Shown here one piece after another: positions 15,682-25,009 of a DNA stretch of 64,000 nucleotides (positions are counted from its first letter, which is position 1; every line of letters begins with the position of its first letter). The DNA is from Thiodiazotropha sp050305635. GTDB taxonomy: Bacteria; Pseudomonadota; Gammaproteobacteria; Chromatiales; Chromatiaceae. The stretch is taken from the NCBI GenBank assembly GCA_050305635.1, contig JBNLFS010000146.1:1-64000 (forward strand). The letters run 5' to 3'. The notes under the pieces are model-generated. The model saw only the letters and a program-made list of their open reading frames with translations, had not been told where the DNA came from and made no database searches. The position numbers and the translations under genes are program-made.

Positions 15682-16893
15682 TTAAATCTCTCTCAGTCCC
15701 TCAGAGGGCTCGATCCGGGCAGCCCGCATGCCCGCTAAGGTGGCCGCGAGAACGGCAAATCCCAGGGTCAGACCAAGCGCCACAGCGTAGTGTTGCGGTA
15801 GCAGGCGACACAGTTCCTCGCCGGTTTGCATCTGCGCGGCAAACAGATGGTTGATGGAGTAGCTCACACCCAGGTAGATCAGGGATGCGGTGAACCAGCC
15901 GAGGACTGCGGTAAAGGATGATTGTATGACCGGGAACCAGACGATCTCCACGGTGCGGAAGCCCACCAGTCGGAGCACGCTCAGCTCCTTGCGTTTGCGG
16001 TCCACATTGGCCCACAGACTCGCTCCCAGGGAGAACGAAAAACCGACCAGGCCGATGACGGCGATCAACCAGAACACTAGACTCAGGTTTCGGTCCATGT
16101 TACGAACGATTTCGATGTCGGCAGCCCGGGTGGTGACCTCGATACCCAGTTTGTTGAGCGCCTCCGTCATCGGACTGACGTGATAGATCGAATCGGTATA
16201 GAGGCGAAAGCTCGGGTAGTAGCGTGCCTGATCCGGCAGTGCGGAACCCGTCCAGCCATATTCCGCAACCGCATGGCCGTCACGGAAGGCCTCAGCGTGT
16301 TCCAGCAGGGGTAGGCTGGTGAATGCCCCGTCCCGGGTAAAACTAGCCGTATCCGCGATATCCACCACCTTGAGTTTGAGATGCACCCGCTCACTGCGAC
16401 CGAGATAACGTCGAGCCAGACTGCCATCGACCGTATCGCCGGGTTTGACATTGAGCTTGTCCGCGGCGCTGCGTGAGAGCACCACTTCATCGGTGGCATC
16501 GGGTGTTGTGTTGCCGCTCAATAGCGGGTCGCCCGGGCCGCTGGGGATCATCTCGACGGAGACGATTCGTTTCGAGGTTCCGCTGTCCAGGTCGATGGTG
16601 GCGGCAATGGAACGGGTGCGCGGCATGATGAACGACACTTCGGGGCGGGCGCGCAGCTGTTCGATCCAGGCGGGATCATAGCGGCCGCTGCCGATCGGGT
16701 GGATCTCCCGGTTTCGCGGATCCTGGATGAGGTTGTCGAGCATGCTGCCGATGATGCCGAACTTGAGTGCGAAGAGGATCAGCATGGGGCCCAGCACGGC
16801 CGCCAGGGCGAGTATGAAGAAACCGGACATCTGCCATTCGTTGCGGTAGTCCCGGCCGGCCAGCCAGAAAATATCCTTGAGCCTGTGCTTCAT
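15682..16893 (-). CDS. FtsX/MacB-like ABC transporter permease, TagS-like
   Basis: The 403-residue inner-membrane protein has one N-terminal membrane segment (about 25-46), a roughly 230-residue periplasmic domain and three C-terminal membrane segments, the FtsX/LolC/MacB topology. The cytoplasmic loop DRKRKELSVLRLVGFR is the typical coupling segment. It is the last gene of a four-gene leftward operon, and its start overlaps the stop of the ATPase gene. Size and neighbours (ATPase, secreted vWA protein) recall TagS of the Pseudomonas type VI secretion threonine-phosphorylation pathway. That link is an inference. Confidence 0.85.
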   Translation of the reverse strand: MKHRLKDIFWLAGRDYRNEWQMSGFFILALAAVLGPMLILFALKFGIIGSMLDNLIQDPRNREIHPIGSGRYDPAWIEQLRARPEVSFIMPRTRSIAATIDLDSGTSKRIVSVEMIPSGPGDPLLSGNTTPDATDEVVLSRSAADKLNVKPGDTVDGSLARRYLGRSERVHLKLKVVDIADTASFTRDGAFTSLPLLEHAEAFRDGHAVAEYGWTGSALPDQARYYPSFRLYTDSIYHVSPMTEALNKLGIEVTTRAADIEIVRNMDRNLSLVFWLIAVIGLVGFSFSLGASLWANVDRKRKELSVLRLVGFRTVEIVWFPVIQSSFTAVLGWFTASLIYLGVSYSINHLFAAQMQTGEELCRLLPQHYAVALGLTLGFAVLAATLAGMRAARIEPSEGLREI

Positions 16894-17678
16894 CAGCCGG
16901 TAACCACGGTTTCGGTCAGTGATCCGTCATTGGCCCGTTCGGTGTGATGTTCCAGATGACGCAAGCCCAGACGGTTGATGTGTCGCCAGGCATGGCTCGC
17001 AAGAATCAGGGTGATGTGCAGTTCGTCGACCAGTTCGATAAACAGGGACATGATGCGTTCCGCGGCGATCGGATCCAGGGAGGCGGTGGGTTCATCGGCG
17101 ATCACGATGGAGGGCCGGTGTGCCAGCGCCCGGCCGATGGCAACTCGTTGCCGTTCACCGACCGAAAGCTTATGCGGTAGCTTGTCCAGATGCTGCTTGA
17201 TGCCGAGATCCGCGGCCAGTTCCCGAACCAGGGTGTCGTCCGGCATATCCAGCAAACGACGCGACAGGCTGATGTTCTCACGCACGGTAAGATAGGGCAG
17301 CAGACCTCCGGTCTGCATCACATAACCGATGCGCAGACGGCGCAGATCCCCGAGTTGATTGAGCTGCTTTCGGTTCCACAGATTGGAGATGTCGACCGGA
17401 TCGGCGCCGCGTTCAGGACGGAAACGGAAGGAGCCGATTTCACTGGGCTTGAGAATCATGGAGAGCATGTCCAGCAGGGTGCTCTTACCGCAACCGCTCT
17501 CTCCGATGAGGGCGATTTTCTCACCCAGTGCGATCTGCAGACTGGGCACGCGCAAGCGGAAGGCGGTGCCTTCGGCCTGGCGGGTTTTCACCACGTCGCG
17601 CAGATGATAGATCAACACGCGATCGCCGGTCAGGTTCGTAGCGGATGCACCGCTGGGTTGGGGGGTTACTGCACTCAT
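16893..17678 (-). CDS. ABC transporter ATPase, TagT/LolD-like
   Basis: This cytoplasmic ATPase (261 aa from the ATG at 17678; the open frame extends 24 codons upstream without homology) has Walker A GESGCGKST, signature LSVGERQRVAIGRAL and Walker B IVIADEPTASLDP. It energises the adjacent FtsX-type permease. Such pairs usually do mechanical work on periplasmic partners and do not import solutes. It lies between the vWA protein gene (13 bp) and the permease gene (overlapping), so it is clearly part of the operon. A TagT-like role is suggested by context only. Confidence 0.92.
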   Translation of the reverse strand: MSAVTPQPSGASATNLTGDRVLIYHLRDVVKTRQAEGTAFRLRVPSLQIALGEKIALIGESGCGKSTLLDMLSMILKPSEIGSFRFRPERGADPVDISNLWNRKQLNQLGDLRRLRIGYVMQTGGLLPYLTVRENISLSRRLLDMPDDTLVRELAADLGIKQHLDKLPHKLSVGERQRVAIGRALAHRPSIVIADEPTASLDPIAAERIMSLFIELVDELHITLILASHAWRHINRLGLRHLEHHTERANDGSLTETVVTG

Positions 17679-17691
17679 GTTGCTTGAGAGG

Positions 17692-19707
17692 TCAGGGCAA
17701 CATTTCCAGGCTGATGGGAAACACGGAGTCCCCGGTAACCGGACCGCCATCCAGGGATACCCAGAGATCGGTGTGGTCGTGCAGCACCTGGTAGTAGTTG
17801 ATCTTCTCTTCCAGGCGATTGATGAACGCGATCTGATCCTTGGCCGGCCAGTCCTGCCAGTTTTCCAGGGACAGGTTCATCACCTCACCGGTGTAGGGTA
17901 GATCCTCGATGTATTCGCGCATGAAACCCATGTCCGCCAGGTTGCCTTCCCGGGCACCGGTAACCCGGGTGGTGGTGCCCAGTTGTTCCGGGTCGCGGGC
18001 AATGGTGGCCGCCAGACTCTTCAGGTCATTGAGAAAGGTGCGGGGCGACAGCAGGCCCTCTTCCGCGGTCTGCAGCACCTGCCGCATGATGGCGTGCAGG
18101 TCACTCAGCTGGTCCCGGGTCAACAGCACCCGGACGTCCAGGGTCTGGCGCAGCGGATCGGAAAGGTCACGGTCCACCAGCCATGCGCTGAAAATACTCG
18201 GGATGTGCTGTTTGTCGTCTTTCTGCAGGTAACGCATTCTCAAGGCATACCCCAGCTTGGCTACCTTGGCTTGAAATTGGGCCAATGGGTCGTTGTCAGA
18301 CTCCTCGGGGGCGATCTGTTCGCGGGCCTGGCGGGCTTCCGCCAGATTCTTTCCAGCGGAGGCCATGGCCGCCAGCTTTACCTGCTCGGTGATCTGCTGG
18401 GCCAGGGAATCGAGTACCCGGCCGAAGCGCTCCACATCACCGGTTTCCACACCGAAGTAGAAGCTGCCGATGCCGGGGTAATAGGAGAGATCGCGGTAGA
18501 CCTCTTCGGCCTTCTGGTGATCGGCCATCACACTGGGGGTCAGCAGGTGCAGGACCGACAGAGCGATGCCCTTGTTCTGCGCCAGGCTTCGGAGGGCGGC
18601 GCTGGACATGCCGGTACCCGACAGGGGGTCACCCGGGTCACGGGGGCCCGCGTCGGTGATCAACACTACGTAGCGGGCGTCCTGTCCTTCCCAATCGATT
18701 CCGGCAATCGCCTCATTCACCCCGGCAAAACTGTCTTCGGAAAAGTCCCGGCTGGAAACCGTGGCGGCCTTGAGGGACGCGACCTGGGAAAAGAAACCTT
18801 CCGCATCCTGACCCTGATCCAGATTGACAAAGGTTTTTGTCAGATACTCGAGTCCGGGGGCTGCCCGCGGATTATCGCGGAAAGCGATCAGACCGAAACT
18901 CACATCGCCGGTCAGGTCCTCCTGGGTAATGGTGTCGTAGATCTTGCGCACCGCCTCGCGGGTACGGTCGATGTAGGGGTCCATGGAGAGCGTGGAGTCG
19001 ATGACGAACACCACCGCGGAGCGGAACCGGGAGGCCTTGGTGTCGGTTTTTACAGGGGCCTTCGGGGGTGTGTTCTCAACCGGTTGCAGGGGGACGCTGG
19101 AGACCTCGAGCATTCTCGCTTGCTCACTGCCGATGAACACGTCTTCATGATCCCGGATGGGTACCAGGTAGAAATCCTTGAGGATGTCGACATGGGTTCT
19201 GGGTTGAATGGCGACGACCGGAGAGTCCTTGTCGAGGTGTCCCGTCGCGGCGGCTTCGTACAGGCTGCGGTAGGCTGCCGGGTCATTCTGCTCGATCAGG
19301 TGTTTCAGGGATTGTTTGTCGTTGAACAGCAGTACCCGGTCGCTGCCCATGGGGTCGCGAAAGGCCACCGTCAGGCCCTGGTTCCAGGGCAGTGTGTCGA
19401 CCTCGGGAACCCAGCCGGCAATATCTCCGTAGCGGTTGAGTCCGACCTTCAACCAGGTCGATCCGTCGCGGGCCTGACGATCGTACACGTAGTAGATGCT
19501 GAAGGGGGTGGCGGAACGGCCCTCTCCCTGCTGAACCTGTTGGAAGAGTTGTGCGCCGGGTTTGCTGAGGACACGCTGGTACAGGGCTCGCTTGCCTTCC
19601 ATGAGGAGCGGGCGGTCCGTCGCGGCCATCAGGGGGGCGGTCAGAAGTGCGCCCAGGATAAGGATGAGAGCCGATCTCGACAAGATCATCGGTAAACTCC
19701 TGTTCAT
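17692..19707 (-). CDS. Secreted von Willebrand factor A protein with SH3-like N-terminus
   Basis: The 671-residue protein has a signal peptide (residues 1-29, cleavage near LMAA). An N-terminal SH3-like region (about 35-200) contains KRALYQRVLSKPGAQLF and GDIAGWVPEVD. A vWA domain starts at VVFVIDSTLSM (about 232-242), where DSTLS gives an acceptable metal-binding MIDAS, followed by a helical C-terminus. The layout resembles the periplasmic half of PpkA, the type VI secretion regulatory kinase, but no kinase or membrane segment precedes it. It is co-directional with a TagT/TagS-like ABC pair, so it may be a detached periplasmic sensor. The resemblance is from memory of the family. Confidence 0.75.
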   Translation of the reverse strand: MNRSLPMILSRSALILILGALLTAPLMAATDRPLLMEGKRALYQRVLSKPGAQLFQQVQQGEGRSATPFSIYYVYDRQARDGSTWLKVGLNRYGDIAGWVPEVDTLPWNQGLTVAFRDPMGSDRVLLFNDKQSLKHLIEQNDPAAYRSLYEAAATGHLDKDSPVVAIQPRTHVDILKDFYLVPIRDHEDVFIGSEQARMLEVSSVPLQPVENTPPKAPVKTDTKASRFRSAVVFVIDSTLSMDPYIDRTREAVRKIYDTITQEDLTGDVSFGLIAFRDNPRAAPGLEYLTKTFVNLDQGQDAEGFFSQVASLKAATVSSRDFSEDSFAGVNEAIAGIDWEGQDARYVVLITDAGPRDPGDPLSGTGMSSAALRSLAQNKGIALSVLHLLTPSVMADHQKAEEVYRDLSYYPGIGSFYFGVETGDVERFGRVLDSLAQQITEQVKLAAMASAGKNLAEARQAREQIAPEESDNDPLAQFQAKVAKLGYALRMRYLQKDDKQHIPSIFSAWLVDRDLSDPLRQTLDVRVLLTRDQLSDLHAIMRQVLQTAEEGLLSPRTFLNDLKSLAATIARDPEQLGTTTRVTGAREGNLADMGFMREYIEDLPYTGEVMNLSLENWQDWPAKDQIAFINRLEEKINYYQVLHDHTDLWVSLDGGPVTGDSVFPISLEMLP

Positions 19708-19715
19708 GACTCGGA

Positions 19716-20483
19716 TTATTGCCAGTTCAGCAACAGGCGCTGCGCGCTGGGATCTCCGGAAAGCGCTTGGGTTTCGATCGAACTGCGCAACTTTTGCAGG
19801 CGGTCCCGGGCTTCAGGCACCTGCTGCTTTTCCGCCTCCAGGTACCATTTGTGGGCCTGGAACACATCCGGGGACTCCAGCAGCTCATTGCCAGGTTTGA
19901 AGTGGTTCGGGTCATACAGGCTGGCGAGGGCGAATGCCGCCGGTCCGTTGCCCTCCCGGGCTGCGTAGAACAGCAGCAGATAGGCATCTGTCTGCTGTCC
20001 GGATGCCTGGTATGCGCTGACCCGCTCCATGATCTGGGCGCTGTCGAGAGTGAGGTTGCCCTTGCGCAGTCTGGAGACCAGGCTGCGGGCATCCTCCGCC
20101 GCGGATGGTTCCCCGGCTTCACGGGTGGGTGCGGGAATTTGTGCGCTGACCGGCTCCGGGGCAGTTGCCTGGGCGGTTTCCGCGGGTGGCGCCTGTAATG
20201 CCTCACCGGTCGAAGCGACATCGGCGGGTTTTGCCGAGGGGGTGGATGCGGTCGTGGCCTGTCCGGCCGCCTCGATCTGCGCGCGAATGATCGGGTCGAT
20301 CTGGCTCTCCTGCAGGGGAGGCGCCAAATCGATCTCTTCAGCGGGTGCGAACAGGTAGTAAATGCCCAGCAGAATCAGCGCGGCAACGGTGATTTCGAGT
20401 ATGACCCTGAGAATGCCGGATTGAGCGGAATTCACGGGATCGTCATCGAAGTCATCCGTTGGAGTGGAGTCCGGACTGGTCAT
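19716..20483 (-). CDS. Membrane-anchored protein with Sel1/TPR-like C-terminus
   Basis: This 255-residue protein has a short acidic cytoplasmic N-terminus, one membrane segment (about 24-46), an Ala/Pro/Thr-rich periplasmic linker (about 60-135) and a helical C-terminal region with Sel1-like features (AAREGNGPAAFALASLYD, QAHKWYLEAEKQQVPEARDRL). It is the first gene of the operon with the vWA protein (8-bp gap), ATPase and permease. I do not recognise a specific function; an adaptor or scaffold role in that envelope system fits the context. Confidence 0.75.
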   Translation of the reverse strand: MTSPDSTPTDDFDDDPVNSAQSGILRVILEITVAALILLGIYYLFAPAEEIDLAPPLQESQIDPIIRAQIEAAGQATTASTPSAKPADVASTGEALQAPPAETAQATAPEPVSAQIPAPTREAGEPSAAEDARSLVSRLRKGNLTLDSAQIMERVSAYQASGQQTDAYLLLFYAAREGNGPAAFALASLYDPNHFKPGNELLESPDVFQAHKWYLEAEKQQVPEARDRLQKLRSSIETQALSGDPSAQRLLLNWQ

Positions 20484-20708
20484 ACCTGGTTCAGTTAAAA
20501 AGTGAAAGCGGTCGGTGGATCTTGACGCGGGGGCATACCCGAGAGGGATCTCATTTCAACAGAATGGGGCCGCAAAATCCACTCGATGGGTTGTGCAATT
20601 TTCCACCAATGACAGGGTTTGTGAAATTGTCCCCGATCGGCTCGTGCGGGTTAAGGCAAGGTTCCGTGGAGCCGTTGCGCCCACTGGGCTTGGGGATCGA
20701 CCGGGAAG

Positions 20709-20795
20709 TGGTACCAGAGGCCGGACTCGAACCGGCACGCCCGCGAAGGCAACGGATTTTGAATCCGTCATGTCTACCAATTTCATCACTCTGGC
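20709..20795 (-). tRNA. tRNA-Leu (anticodon CAA)
   Basis: The 87-nt gene has acceptor stem GCCAGAG/CTCTGGT (with a terminal G-U), the class II long variable arm typical of tRNA-Leu, anticodon stem ACGGA/TCCGT and loop TTCAAAA giving CAA. The T-arm contains GGTTCGAGTCC, and CCA is encoded (20709-20711). The flanks 20484-20708 and 20796-21059 contain no recognised gene. TATACT (leftward, 20889-20894) might be its -10 box but lacks a good -35. Confidence 0.97.
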
Positions 20796-21059
20796 ATGAG
20801 CGGGGATTCTACCCTTAATCCTGCGCGGGTTTCAAAAGGATCCCGCACTTTCGGAGGGTTTTCGGAGCCGTGGGCCCGAAGGTTGCGAAGTATACAAAAA
20901 AACTAAACCAGGTACAGGGAAAATCTGCGTTCCCCTAATGGATGTCCGGTTGCGGGTCCGGTTGCGGGGTAACACCCTGCGATGGTCGATTGGGGGGGCT
21001 GGTGCATCAAAGTGGTCAGGATGGGTCTTTAATCCGCACCATGGTACTATCCGCGCCCT

Positions 21060-22085
21060 ATGCGCCTGTCCGATTTCGATTATGCCCTACCACAGGAACT
21101 CATTGCCCAATATCCACCCGGAGAGCGGGGCAACAGCCGTTTGTTGGTGCTGGAGCCCGGGAGTCTCCAGCCGGATGATCGGATGTTCTCCGACCTGCCC
21201 AGCTTACTCCGTCCCGGTGACCTGTTGGTGTTCAATGACACCCGGGTGATGAAGGCGCGACTGTACGGGCGTAAACAGACCGGCGGTCAACTGGAAATAC
21301 TGATTGAGCGGGTGACCGGTGCGAACACTGCCGTGGCGCAGATACGCGCCAGCAAGTCCCCCAAGCCGGGTTCTTTCATTCTGCTGGGCGGAGATGCCGT
21401 AGCGGTGGAGGTGCTGGAGCGCGATGAAGGTTTTTTCCTGCTGCGATCCCTGGAGCAGGATTTTTTCACCCTGATGGATCAGCAGGGGCACATGCCCTTG
21501 CCTCCCTACATTGCCCGTGGGGACGATGCACTGGACGAAAACCGATATCAGACGGTGTACGCGGAGAAAACCGGTGCCGTGGCGGCCCCCACGGCGGGTC
21601 TTCATTTCACCCGGGAGATGCTTGACGAACTCGACCGGATGGGGGTTGGGCGGGTTCACGTGACTCTGCATGTGGGGGCCGGTACCTTCCAGCCGGTACG
21701 GGTCGAGGACCTGGATCAACATGTCATGCACAGTGAGTCCGTGGAGGTCAGTGAGGCGGTCTGTATGCGGATCGAAGAGACGCGGCGGCAGAGAGGGCGT
21801 GTGGTGGCGGTCGGCACCACCAGTGTGCGCAGTCTTGAAGCGGCCTCCCAGTCCGGGCAGATCGCCCCCTTCTGTGGTGACACGAGGTTATTCATTCGTC
21901 CGGGATACCGTTTTAAAAGCGTGGACGCCATGATCACCAATTTTCATCTGCCCCAGTCGACCCTGATGATGCTGGTCTCAGCATTCAGCGGGCATGAGCG
22001 CATCATGCGGGCCTATCGGCATGCGGTGGATCAGCAGTATCGGTTTTTCAGTTACGGTGACGCCATGTTTCTCTCCCCCGGGTGA
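21060..22085 (+). CDS. queA: S-adenosylmethionine:tRNA ribosyltransferase-isomerase
   Basis: QueA adds the epoxycyclopentanediol precursor ring from SAM onto 7-aminomethyl-7-deazaguanine in tRNA, the penultimate queuosine step. The 341-residue length and start MRLSDFDYALPQELIAQYP are typical. Conserved segments include FNDTRVMKARL, PTAGLHFT, VHVTLHVGAGTFQPV and NFHLPQSTLMMLVSAF. It is followed 220 bp later by tgt in the same direction, so two queuosine genes are linked. Confidence 0.97.
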   Translation: MRLSDFDYALPQELIAQYPPGERGNSRLLVLEPGSLQPDDRMFSDLPSLLRPGDLLVFNDTRVMKARLYGRKQTGGQLEILIERVTGANTAVAQIRASKSPKPGSFILLGGDAVAVEVLERDEGFFLLRSLEQDFFTLMDQQGHMPLPPYIARGDDALDENRYQTVYAEKTGAVAAPTAGLHFTREMLDELDRMGVGRVHVTLHVGAGTFQPVRVEDLDQHVMHSESVEVSEAVCMRIEETRRQRGRVVAVGTTSVRSLEAASQSGQIAPFCGDTRLFIRPGYRFKSVDAMITNFHLPQSTLMMLVSAFSGHERIMRAYRHAVDQQYRFFSYGDAMFLSPG

Positions 22086-22127
22086 TGTCAGGGTCAGAGC
22101 AGGAATGCGGGCGGGCAGACAAAAAAA

Positions 22128-22149
22128 AGCGCGGACATTCAGCCGCGCT
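22128..22149. terminator. Hairpin with A-run on the 5' side, between queA and tgt
   Basis: AGCGCGG (22128-22134) pairs with CCGCGCT (22143-22149). Eight A precede the stem on the + strand, so a canonical T-run terminator exists only for leftward transcripts, although both flanking genes run rightward. Confidence 0.5.
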
Positions 22150-22305
22150 CAATAAATTCCACCAAAGGAGGATGGAGGAGTGTGCGCCGATCCAGGGGGA
22201 TCAGCACATGGGTATTTTCTAATATTCCTGAGTTGTCAGTCAAGGATAAAGCGTGAACCATCCCGCAATTTTGAACAGCATATTTACATTCAGGTCGGCT
22301 CTGTC

Positions 22306-23409
22306 ATGAAGTTTGAAGTACATAAGAAAGATGATGCTGCACGCCGAGGGCAATTGCAGTTTTCCCGGGGCACTATCGAAACGCCTGCGTTCATGCCGGT
22401 GGGTACCTACGGCACCGTCAAGGCGATGACTCCCGAAGAGTTGGTGGATCTGGGCGCTGAGATCGTGCTCGGTAACACCTTCCATCTCATGCTCCGTCCC
22501 GGCACCGAGGTGATCCGCAAACACGGTGACCTGCATGATTTCATGCATTGGCAGAAGCCGATCCTGACCGATTCCGGTGGCTTTCAGGTGTTCAGTCTGG
22601 GGGAGATGCGCAAGATTACCGAGGCGGGCGTTACCTTCCGCTCGCCGATCGACGGCCGCAAGGTTTTCATGGGGCCTGAGGAGTCGATGCAGGTGCAACG
22701 CGAGCTGGGTTCCGACATCGTTATGATCTTTGATGAGTGCACCCCCTATCCGGCCACCGAGTCGGAGGCGCGCAAGTCCATGGAACTCTCCCTGCGCTGG
22801 GCCCGGCGCAGCCGCGAGGCCCACGGCGATAACCCCTCGGCCCTGTTCGGCATCATCCAGGGCGGAATGTACGAATCACTGCGAGAGGCATCCCTGCAGG
22901 GATTGATGGCGATCGGTTTCGACGGTTACGCGGTCGGCGGATTGTCAGTGGGTGAGCCGCATGAAGACCGGCAACGGATTCTCGAGCATCTCCAGGACCG
23001 TTTGCCGGGGGACAAGCCACGTTATCTGATGGGCGTGGGCACCCCCGAGGATATCGTGGAGTCGGTCAAGCGGGGTATCGATATGTTCGATTGCGTGATG
23101 CCGACCCGCAACGCCCGTAACGGCCATCTGTTCACCCACCAGGGTGTGGTGCGTATCCGCCATGCCGTTCACCAGTACGACGAAAGCCCGCTGGACCCCC
23201 TGTGTGACTGCTACACCTGCCGCAACTACAGCCGTGCCTACCTGAGGCACTTGGACAAGTGTCACGAGATCCTGGGGGCGCGGCTCAATACCATTCACAA
23301 CCTCCACTATTATCAGAAGCTGATGCGGGATATTCGCACTGCGATCGAGGCACAGCGCTTTATGTCGTTTTGCGATGAGTTTTATGCGCTGCGGCGTGGG
23401 ACTTACTGA
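22306..23409 (+). CDS. tgt: tRNA-guanine transglycosylase
   Basis: Tgt exchanges G34 for preQ1 in tRNAs with GUN anticodons. The protein from MKFEVHKKDDAARRG (367 aa) is of normal length; an in-frame extension to 22180 is not homologous. It contains TDSGGFQVFSL (general-base Asp), RGIDMFDCVMPTRNARNGH (nucleophilic Asp) and the zinc site C-x-C-x2-C...H (CDCYTCRNYSRAYLRHL). It follows queA. The yajC-secD-secF genes that often come next in gammaproteobacteria are absent; a TraF-like gene follows. Confidence 0.98.
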   Translation: MKFEVHKKDDAARRGQLQFSRGTIETPAFMPVGTYGTVKAMTPEELVDLGAEIVLGNTFHLMLRPGTEVIRKHGDLHDFMHWQKPILTDSGGFQVFSLGEMRKITEAGVTFRSPIDGRKVFMGPEESMQVQRELGSDIVMIFDECTPYPATESEARKSMELSLRWARRSREAHGDNPSALFGIIQGGMYESLREASLQGLMAIGFDGYAVGGLSVGEPHEDRQRILEHLQDRLPGDKPRYLMGVGTPEDIVESVKRGIDMFDCVMPTRNARNGHLFTHQGVVRIRHAVHQYDESPLDPLCDCYTCRNYSRAYLRHLDKCHEILGARLNTIHNLHYYQKLMRDIRTAIEAQRFMSFCDEFYALRRGTY

Positions 23410-23494
23410 TCGGGGATGTGCGAAACTAATATTTCTACCGCAGCCTGATCAATCGGGATAGATAGGGTATTATGGATCGCTGCACATAACTATT

Positions 23495-24853
23495 ATGCCG
23501 GGATTATGGATGATTGACTCCCCGCCACCACATAAACTCGCGCGGGCACCTTTCCCCGCTAGCTCGGTATCCGTCAAGACGAACAACACTCTCGAGCATA
23601 TTGTAGCCGTATGGCTGGTCGTGATTCTGTGCTTTTCAGATACGGCGTACAGCCTGCCATACGGGAACCCCGATTCTCGATCGGCCGCCATGGGGAAAAC
23701 GGGTGTCGCGATGCCTGGCAGTACCAATGCCGCCTACTTCAACCCCGCATTGTTGGCCATCTACCCCGAGCGAAAACATCTTGGGAACAACCAGCGCATC
23801 GCAATCCCCACGGTGGTGGGCACTATCTCGGATAGCACCTGGGAGCTTAGGGATATCGAAGACGCAGACTACGACCAGCAGGTGAACAATGGGATCGCCG
23901 AATTCAACAATACGGGGGATCCCGACAACCTGATCGACAGTCTCGAGTCGCTCTCCGGAGATTTACGTGACACATCATCCGCGCCTCTGTTCGCGGATGG
24001 CTTTGCAAACGCGGTTGTTCTCATACCGGATCGCTACGCAGGTGGTGCGTTTTACTACTCCCGCAGAGGCGTCCTGGACGGCAGGATCGATTACACAGCA
24101 AGCGATCGGAACTTGATAACAGCGTATTTGGAGGAATTGAACTTCATCAATGGAGGAGGTGCGCCCGGCACGCTTCATCCGGAACTCTATTCTGGCGGGC
24201 AATTGCTCGATCCGGTCGAATCGCTCAGTTCAACCGTAGATGCCGTTGCGCTCGTGATCGATGAACTTGGAACGAGTATGGGCTGGCTCGTCTCCTTGTG
24301 GGATACGGAGATGATGGTGGGCATCACCCCGAAGGTTGTTCATGTCACCAGTTACGAGTTCACCGCAGATGCGACCGGGAGTCATCTGACCGAGAGTGGT
24401 GAGTACGAAAACAAGGTCAAGCTCAATCTCGATCTTGGGTGGGCCAAACAACTGGACGAGCGGCTATTGCTGGGTCTCGGTATCCGCAATCTCCTGCCAC
24501 AGAAGTATCGCACCCTCTCGGGCAGGACCCTCGAGATTCGCCCTCAGGTGCGTGCCGGAATCGCCTACCAATCCGAATGGGGTCACTACACGGTTGATCT
24601 CGATCTGCTCAGCAACGACCCGATCTCGAGTGGCGACTCGACCCAGGAATTGGGGATGGGGGGTGAATGGTTAGTCGGTAGTCACGCTATTCGCGCAGGC
24701 ATCGTGAAAAATTTCAAGGGCAGTGGTGGAAACTCATCCCCCCTCTACACCATGGGTGTTCGTTTCAATCTTGGCCTGTTCTATACCGATCTGAGCTACG
24801 GGGATGGCAGCGGCCAGAAGAGTGCGGCGTTCCAATTCGGACTTCAGTTTTGA
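23495..24853 (+). CDS. TraF-like outer-membrane beta-barrel protein
   Basis: The 452-residue exported protein has a signal-like hydrophobic segment (LEHIVAVWLVVILCFSDTAYS, about 34-54) followed by GNPDSRSAAMGKTGVA and NAAYFNPALLA, the start of the conjugal-transfer TraF_2 / FadL-like outer-membrane family. The rest is beta-rich with alternating hydrophobics and ends in aromatic F (FQFGLQF), as outer-membrane barrels do. The 33-residue extension before the hydrophobic segment makes the true start uncertain. No conjugation genes are nearby, so the TraF name is only a family label. A hairpin follows the gene. Confidence 0.75.
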   Translation: MPGLWMIDSPPPHKLARAPFPASSVSVKTNNTLEHIVAVWLVVILCFSDTAYSLPYGNPDSRSAAMGKTGVAMPGSTNAAYFNPALLAIYPERKHLGNNQRIAIPTVVGTISDSTWELRDIEDADYDQQVNNGIAEFNNTGDPDNLIDSLESLSGDLRDTSSAPLFADGFANAVVLIPDRYAGGAFYYSRRGVLDGRIDYTASDRNLITAYLEELNFINGGGAPGTLHPELYSGGQLLDPVESLSSTVDAVALVIDELGTSMGWLVSLWDTEMMVGITPKVVHVTSYEFTADATGSHLTESGEYENKVKLNLDLGWAKQLDERLLLGLGIRNLLPQKYRTLSGRTLEIRPQVRAGIAYQSEWGHYTVDLDLLSNDPISSGDSTQELGMGGEWLVGSHAIRAGIVKNFKGSGGNSSPLYTMGVRFNLGLFYTDLSYGDGSGQKSAAFQFGLQF

Positions 24854-24919
24854 TACCCTTGTCGGGATATCTTACTTTATGGTGATTGGTGCGATTGACG
24901 GGATGAAGGGTTATACAAG

Positions 24920-24948
24920 GACCCTGAAAAAGTGCTGGCTTCAGGGTC
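24920..24948 (+). terminator. Hairpin after the TraF-like gene
   Basis: GACCCTGAA (24920-24928) and TTCAGGGTC (24940-24948) make a perfect 9-bp stem. There is no T-run. It lies between convergent genes and may serve both. Confidence 0.45.
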
Positions 24949-25009
24949 AAGGTGCGGCAAAAGTACACTATCGAGATGTCTTGGTATCAGTTGATCGCAG
25001 GACACCACA

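Noticed and set aside
17983..19695. Long + strand open frame (570 codons) opposite the vWA protein
   Set aside because: It is the antisense shadow of a gene with clear signal peptide and vWA motif; the + frame shows no recognisable domain and has Gly/His/Gln-rich shadow composition.
23495..24853. Conjugative element based on the TraF label
   Set aside because: No relaxase, coupling protein or other transfer gene is in the vicinity; TraF_2-type barrels occur widely outside conjugation loci.
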